Positions 7,267 through 10,850 of a stretch of DNA of 10,850 bases are shown piece by piece. The translations under genes were made by a program, and so were the position numbers. The stretch spans positions 1 to 10,850 of the forward strand of contig CAZVAO010000081.1 of assembly GCA_964625175.1 (NCBI GenBank), written 5' to 3'. The notes beneath the pieces are model-generated. The model had not been told where the DNA came from and searched no databases. It worked only from the letters and a program-made list of their open reading frames with translations. Within the stretch, counting starts at the first letter, position 1, and each line of letters opens with the position of its first letter. The DNA comes from CAZVAO01 sp964625175 (GTDB taxonomy: Bacteria; Bacillota; UBA994; PWPR01).

Positions 7267-7629
7267 ATGTCATGCGACAAAATACAAGATTTACTAAGAG
7301 CCTACATCGATCAAGAATTAACTACAGAGCAGACAGCGCTAGTAGAAGAGCATCTTTTAAACTGTCTTGAATGTCGGGAATTGCTTGCCATGTTTCAAAT
7401 GATTCCTGAAGCTTTCTCAGAAGCAACATCGGTAGCTGCCCCTCAATCTATTCGACAAAATGTGATGGCTAGAATTAAATCCGAAGCACATTCAAAAGTG
7501 GTCAAACGCTGGAATTGGCGGAGAGTTGCTGCCGCATTTGTCTTGTTTTGTTTGTCTTTTGCAACTGGATTACTCCCACTCATCGATATGTACGCAACGG
7601 CTGAAGACCCTATGATGCTCGAATTTGCT
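7267..7629 (+). CDS. Zinc-binding transmembrane anti-sigma factor (RsiW-like), C-terminus lost in gap
   Basis: The visible 121 residues hold an N-terminal zf-HC2/ZAS anti-sigma domain with Cys3 and the motif HLLNCLEC (His29, Cys33, Cys36). This is the same ligand pattern as in RsiW. One hydrophobic helix at about 86-107 (VAAAFVLFCLSFATGLLPLI) is preceded by basic residues (KRWNWRR), predicting a cytoplasmic N-terminus and an external C-terminus. It should bind and inhibit the sigma factor encoded upstream until the protein is cut by site-1 and site-2 type proteases. ATG 7267 was chosen because AGAGGGGG (7251-7258) lies upstream. An in-frame ATG at 7228 lies inside the sigma gene without a binding site. 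The external domain is hidden by the gap. In the frame implied by a 100-bp gap a TAA occurs at 7735-7737, but the gap length is not reliable. Confidence 0.9.
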
Positions 7630-7729
7630 NNNNNNNNNNNNNNNNNNNNNNNNNNNNNNNNNNNNNNNNNNNNNNNNNNNNNNNNNNNNNNNNNNNNNNN
7701 NNNNNNNNNNNNNNNNNNNNNNNNNNNNN
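7630..7729. other. Assembly gap 2 (100 N)
   Basis: Exactly 100 N, so probably a placeholder of unknown true length. It removes the C-terminal, extracytoplasmic part of the anti-sigma factor and everything up to 23 nt before the SIMPL gene. Another small gene could be hidden here. Confidence 0.97.
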
Positions 7730-7752
7730 AAAATTAAAACGGAGGTATTATT

Positions 7753-8496
7753 ATGAAGAAAAACATGGTGTTGTTGATTGCAACTTTAGTTGTATTGACA
7801 GTTTTAGCGGTTGCATTCACCGCAAATGCGCCTGTATCAGAGGCGACAGAAAGTAGCTATGAAAGACTTGTTACTGTGAATGGTGAGGCTAAATTAAAAA
7901 TTGAACCCAATATGGCAATTCTATCTGTTTCAGTTCAAACTGAAAATAAATTAGCCACTGCCGCTGCTTCACAAAATGCTGTAAAAATGGATGCTGTCAT
8001 AGAAGCACTCGTGGATGCGGGGATTGATCGTGACACCATCAGTACCGAAGGATATAATCTTTATGAGATGACCCACTGGAATGAAGGTCAAATGTATCAC
8101 GATGGTTATCGAGTGAACAATAATATTAAATTTGAAACAATGGATATTGACCAAGTTGGCAGCTATTTTGATGTCGCAATTGAAGCTGGAGCAAATAGTG
8201 TTAATTCTCCTCAGTTTACACTCGCAGATCAAGATCAAGTAAAATTAGATTTATTAGAATTAGCCATGGAAAATGCAATTCTTAAAGCAGATGTCTTAGT
8301 TAATAGTGCTGGAGCTGCTCGTGGTGTAGTTGTAACCATCAACGAGAATAGCATTAGTGGTTCTTTCTATCGAACCGTAGACTATGCAATGGAGATGGAC
8401 AAAACATCTATGGCTGGAGCCGTACCTGCTACACCGATTCAAGCTGGAGATTTAGAATTATCAGCATATGTTACTGTAACTTTTGCCATTCAATAA
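7753..8496 (+). CDS. Exported SIMPL-domain (DUF541, YggE-like) protein
   Basis: This 247-residue protein begins with a signal peptide (MKK, then a hydrophobic core at residues 5-22 and ANA at 24-26). A signal peptidase I site is likely after Ala26, or less likely after Ala31. There is no lipobox cysteine. The mature part is a single SIMPL domain: VNGEAKLKIEPNMAILSVSV at 42-61, with IEALVDAGIDRDTISTEGYNLY further on, and closing strands LELSAYVTVTFAIQ. SIMPL proteins are found in the periplasm or outside the membrane, and some form oligomeric rings. Their biochemical role is poorly defined, with links to oxidative or envelope stress. ATG 7753 follows a consensus site GGAGG (7741-7745) at 7 nt. 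It is likely the third gene of the sigma operon, although the join crosses gap 2. A strong terminator ends the unit. Confidence 0.9.
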   Translation: MKKNMVLLIATLVVLTVLAVAFTANAPVSEATESSYERLVTVNGEAKLKIEPNMAILSVSVQTENKLATAAASQNAVKMDAVIEALVDAGIDRDTISTEGYNLYEMTHWNEGQMYHDGYRVNNNIKFETMDIDQVGSYFDVAIEAGANSVNSPQFTLADQDQVKLDLLELAMENAILKADVLVNSAGAARGVVVTINENSISGSFYRTVDYAMEMDKTSMAGAVPATPIQAGDLELSAYVTVTFAIQ

Positions 8497-8540
8497 ACGC
8501 CCGTGTTATAATTAGCAGGGCAGCCTAAATAGTCATTAAG

Positions 8541-8575
8541 ATTGGGTTGAGCGAGTCTCAGCCCAATTCTTTTTT
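8541..8575 (+). terminator. Strong rho-independent terminator after the SIMPL gene
   Basis: ATTGGGTTGAG (8541-8551) pairs with CTCAGCCCAAT (8557-8567), an 11-bp stem with one G-T wobble, around the 5-nt loop CGAGT. TTCTTTTTT follows directly. It closes the sigma/anti-sigma/SIMPL unit and separates it from polA. Confidence 0.92.
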
Positions 8576-8633
8576 AAATAGCGGCTTATGCACTTTCTGT
8601 AAGATTAACTTTAATTGAGGATCAGTAAACATT

Positions 8634-8653
8634 GCCATGGTTAAAACAATGGC
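8634..8653 (+). other. Short hairpin in the polA leader region
   Basis: GCCAT (8634-8638) can pair with ATGGC (8649-8653), with two or three weaker inner pairs after a mismatch. A -35-like TTGCCA (8632-8637, 5 of 6) overlaps its left arm, with a weak -10 candidate TAGTAC at 8655-8660 at 17-nt spacing. The polA promoter presumably lies between 8576 and 8690, but no clear -10 box is visible. Function unproven. Confidence 0.25.
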
Positions 8654-8707
8654 CTAGTACTTAAGATCAAATTGTGATAGAGATACAGAGAAAGATGGAG
8701 GATTCTG

Positions 8708-10850
8708 ATGAAAAAACTAGTCTTGATTGATGGACACTCACTCGCTTTTAGAGCATTTTATGCTGTACCTACAACCATGCAAACAAAGGGTGGACTTTAT
8801 ACTAATGCAGTATTTGGATTTACTTCTATGCTTCAAAAAATCCTCAATGATCTTAAGCCGGATTATATTCTTGTTGCATTTGATAAAGGAATTAAGACTT
8901 TTCGAACTGAGATGTATGCTGAATATAAAGGAACACGCAGTAAAATGCCTGATGAGATGCGTGAGCAAATGTCTTATATCGAGGCAGTTCTAGATGGGTA
9001 TCGCATTAAATTCATGACTTTAGAGGGCTATGAAGCAGATGATATCATTGGCACTGCTTCACTTTTGGCTGAACAAAGTGGCGAACTCGAGACAATCATC
9101 ATTACAGGTGATCGCGATTTATATCAATTAATTGCCCCTCATACGACTGTTTATTATAACAGACGGGGCATGACCGATATTTTGGAGATGGATGAGAAAG
9201 CCTTCTTTGAAAAATATGGTTTGAAGCCTCATCAATTGATTGATGTCAAGGCTCTGATGGGAGACAGTTCTGATAATATCCCAGGTGTTAAAGGGGTTGG
9301 TGAGAAAACAGCCTTGAAACTAATTTGTGAATATCAGAATTTGGATGCAGTCTACCAAAACATCGAACACATCAAAGGAAAGGCATTACCTGCACGCTTA
9401 ATTGAACATAAGGACTTAGCCTACTTAAGTTATGACTTAGCGCAAATAAAGCGCGATGTGGAATTCGAATTTGATATCAATGAGCTCATGCTTCAAGAAG
9501 TTGATTATGATAAACTGTATGAAGTGTTTACAGCGATGGAATTTAATAGAAATCTTCAAGATCTCATTCAAAGCAGAAAAGGGGATAGTGCACCAACACC
9601 AAATAGGGTAGCGATTATCCACGAGGTGCAGACCTTAGATCAGGGTCAAAAACTATTGACGGATCTGATTCAGTCTGAGGCCTACATCTATTTCGATTTT
9701 CACAAACAAAAAGCCCCTCTTTTATATGTGACAAAGAACGATGTTGTCTATCAAGTTAGTGAAAGTGTTTGGCAAAGTGCGGAGTGGCAAGCGTTTTGGC
9801 AAGACCCGCAAGCCAATAAAGTTGTCCACGAGTTTAAACGCACCTGGCATCTGCTGGCAGATCACAATATTACCCTCAAAGGAGTTGTATTTGATACCGC
9901 TTTGGCGGGTTATGTTCTCGACCCATCCGTTGCTAAATATGAATTAATTCAATTAATCAATCGGTATCATCCAGAAGCTGCAAGTTACAGCACGGAGGCG
10001 CTCGTTAATTCGCTTGCCTTACAAATTCAAGCCCTGCCAGCGATCCATGAGAGCATGGTTACCTTGCTCCAAGAGCAGCAATTAATAACCCTATATCGGG
10101 ATGTTGAATTACCCTTAGCGTTAGTGTTGGGCCAAATGGAGCGTAATGGCGTGGCAATGGATAAAGATATCCTTTTAGAAATGGGAGCAGATTTAAACGC
10201 TAATATGCTTTTGATTGAGCGTCAAATTTATATGTTAGCAGGCGAAACATTTAATATTAATTCTCCTAAGCAATTGGGTGTGATCCTTTTCGAACATCTT
10301 AAGTTGCCTGTCCTCAAGAAAACCAAAACTGGGTATTCCACTTCTCAGGATGTGTTAGAGGCCCTAGCACTTGAACATGATTTACCTGCCATGATTATCT
10401 CGTATCGCCAATTAGCTAAAATAAAATCAACCTACATTGATGGGATGATTCCTTTAATAACCTCAGAAGGGCGGCTGCACACCACTTTTCGGCAAATGGT
10501 GACGGCTACGGGCCGTTTAAGTAGCACCGAACCGAATCTGCAGAATATCCCGATTAGAACAGAGGCTGGTCGCCGCATTAGACGGGCTTTCGTGGCCGGA
10601 GAGGGATTTGATTATTTACTGGCAGCAGATTACTCCCAGATTGAGTTGCGTGTTTTGGCTCATATGTCGGGTGATCCGATCCTAATAGAATCTTTCAAAA
10701 ATAATGAAGACATTCATACACGCACCGCATCAGAAGTCTTTGGAGTCAGCCTCAAGGAAGTCACACCTCAGATGCGCAGTAATGCCAAAGCGGTGAACTT
10801 CGGGATTGTATACGGTCAGTCTGATTATGGTTTATCCAATGAATTGCATA
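8708..10850 (+). CDS. polA: DNA polymerase I, 3' end beyond the window
   Basis: The frame is open from ATG 8708 to the window end, giving 714 residues of an expected 870-890. ATG follows GGAGG (8697-8701) at 6-nt spacing. The 5' nuclease domain (about 1-290) keeps its metal-binding signatures: Asp8 (LIDGHS), Asp59, GYEADD (Asp111, Asp112), TGDRD (Asp135, Asp137), and GDSSDNIPGVKGVGEKTA (Asp186, Asp189) with the helix-hairpin-helix. The 3'-5' exonuclease-like domain (about 300-480) has lost its catalytic acids: Exo I reads Asp330-Phe-His332 instead of DxE, and Exo II reads KRT with Thr379 where Asp is expected. Proofreading should therefore be absent, as in several Bacillus-type enzymes. The polymerase domain shows TATGRLSSTEPNLQNIPIR, motif A DYSQIELR (Asp641) and the O-helix R690...K694...F698 GIVYG; Phe698 corresponds to E. 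coli Phe762. The enzyme removes RNA primers and fills gaps in replication and repair. Confidence 0.97.
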   Translation, partial: MKKLVLIDGHSLAFRAFYAVPTTMQTKGGLYTNAVFGFTSMLQKILNDLKPDYILVAFDKGIKTFRTEMYAEYKGTRSKMPDEMREQMSYIEAVLDGYRIKFMTLEGYEADDIIGTASLLAEQSGELETIIITGDRDLYQLIAPHTTVYYNRRGMTDILEMDEKAFFEKYGLKPHQLIDVKALMGDSSDNIPGVKGVGEKTALKLICEYQNLDAVYQNIEHIKGKALPARLIEHKDLAYLSYDLAQIKRDVEFEFDINELMLQEVDYDKLYEVFTAMEFNRNLQDLIQSRKGDSAPTPNRVAIIHEVQTLDQGQKLLTDLIQSEAYIYFDFHKQKAPLLYVTKNDVVYQVSESVWQSAEWQAFWQDPQANKVVHEFKRTWHLLADHNITLKGVVFDTALAGYVLDPSVAKYELIQLINRYHPEAASYSTEALVNSLALQIQALPAIHESMVTLLQEQQLITLYRDVELPLALVLGQMERNGVAMDKDILLEMGADLNANMLLIERQIYMLAGETFNINSPKQLGVILFEHLKLPVLKKTKTGYSTSQDVLEALALEHDLPAMIISYRQLAKIKSTYIDGMIPLITSEGRLHTTFRQMVTATGRLSSTEPNLQNIPIRTEAGRRIRRAFVAGEGFDYLLAADYSQIELRVLAHMSGDPILIESFKNNEDIHTRTASEVFGVSLKEVTPQMRSNAKAVNFGIVYGQSDYGLSNELH

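Noticed and set aside
8499..8522. GCCC...GGGC pairing just after the SIMPL stop and a TATAAT-like string inside it
   Set aside because: Only four pairs enclose a loop of more than ten bases, and no -35 box fits. The strong terminator at 8541-8575 explains the region better.
8727..8993. 88-codon plus-strand and 76-codon minus-strand open frames at the start of polA
   Set aside because: Both are shadows of the 5' nuclease domain of polA, which is open and conserved in its own frame.
9437..9947. Open frames at 9437-9622 (-) and 9741-9947 (+)
   Set aside because: They lie inside the continuous polA frame and have no independent start signal or recognisable content.

Overview
The window looks like part of a Bacillota (low-GC Gram-positive) chromosome, probably from the Clostridia or a relative. 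The evidence is the AT-leaning composition, strong purine-rich ribosome binding sites before nearly every start, an RsiW-type sigma/anti-sigma pair, an ECF-type vitamin S component and a DNA polymerase I with a decayed proofreading domain. I cannot name a genus. Two runs of exactly 100 N (5645-5744 and 7630-7729) show that this is a gapped scaffold. Each gap truncates a gene, and both the true gap size and the join should be treated as unknown.

Layout, left to right. (1) 1-1386 (+): a YtcJ-like amidohydrolase whose N-terminus lies outside the window, followed by a rho-independent terminator. (2) 1513-5617 (+): a compact operon with its own sigma-A-type promoter. It encodes a MarR-family regulator and two half-transporters that form an asymmetric, heterodimeric multidrug-type ABC exporter; the two transporter genes overlap by one base. 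(3) Gap 1. (4) 6485-5745 (-): an ECF transporter S component starting at TTG, then the RNA-binding protein YhbY one base downstream and cut by gap 1. (5) 6486-6650: a divergent promoter region. (6) 6651-8496 (+): an ECF sigma factor, its zinc-binding transmembrane anti-sigma factor (cut by gap 2) and an exported SIMPL-domain protein, ending in a strong terminator at 8541-8575. (7) 8708-10850 (+): polA, which runs off the right edge with 714 codons visible. It is open throughout, from ATG to the window end.

How the genes work together. The MarR protein probably represses its own promoter and thereby controls the exporter in response to a ligand. The exporter has one degenerate and one intact ATPase site, as in BmrCD, LmrCD and TM287/288. 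The sigma/anti-sigma pair resembles SigW/RsiW, and the SIMPL protein may be an envelope protein under the same control. The S component would rely on EcfA/A'/T subunits encoded elsewhere. YhbY and polA are housekeeping genes.

I found no CRISPR array, insertion sequence, tRNA, rRNA, prophage or clearly undescribed system. The points most worth a second look are the sigma/anti-sigma/SIMPL cassette, the MarR promoter with a palindrome on its -10 box, and the coupling of a vitamin S component to yhbY.
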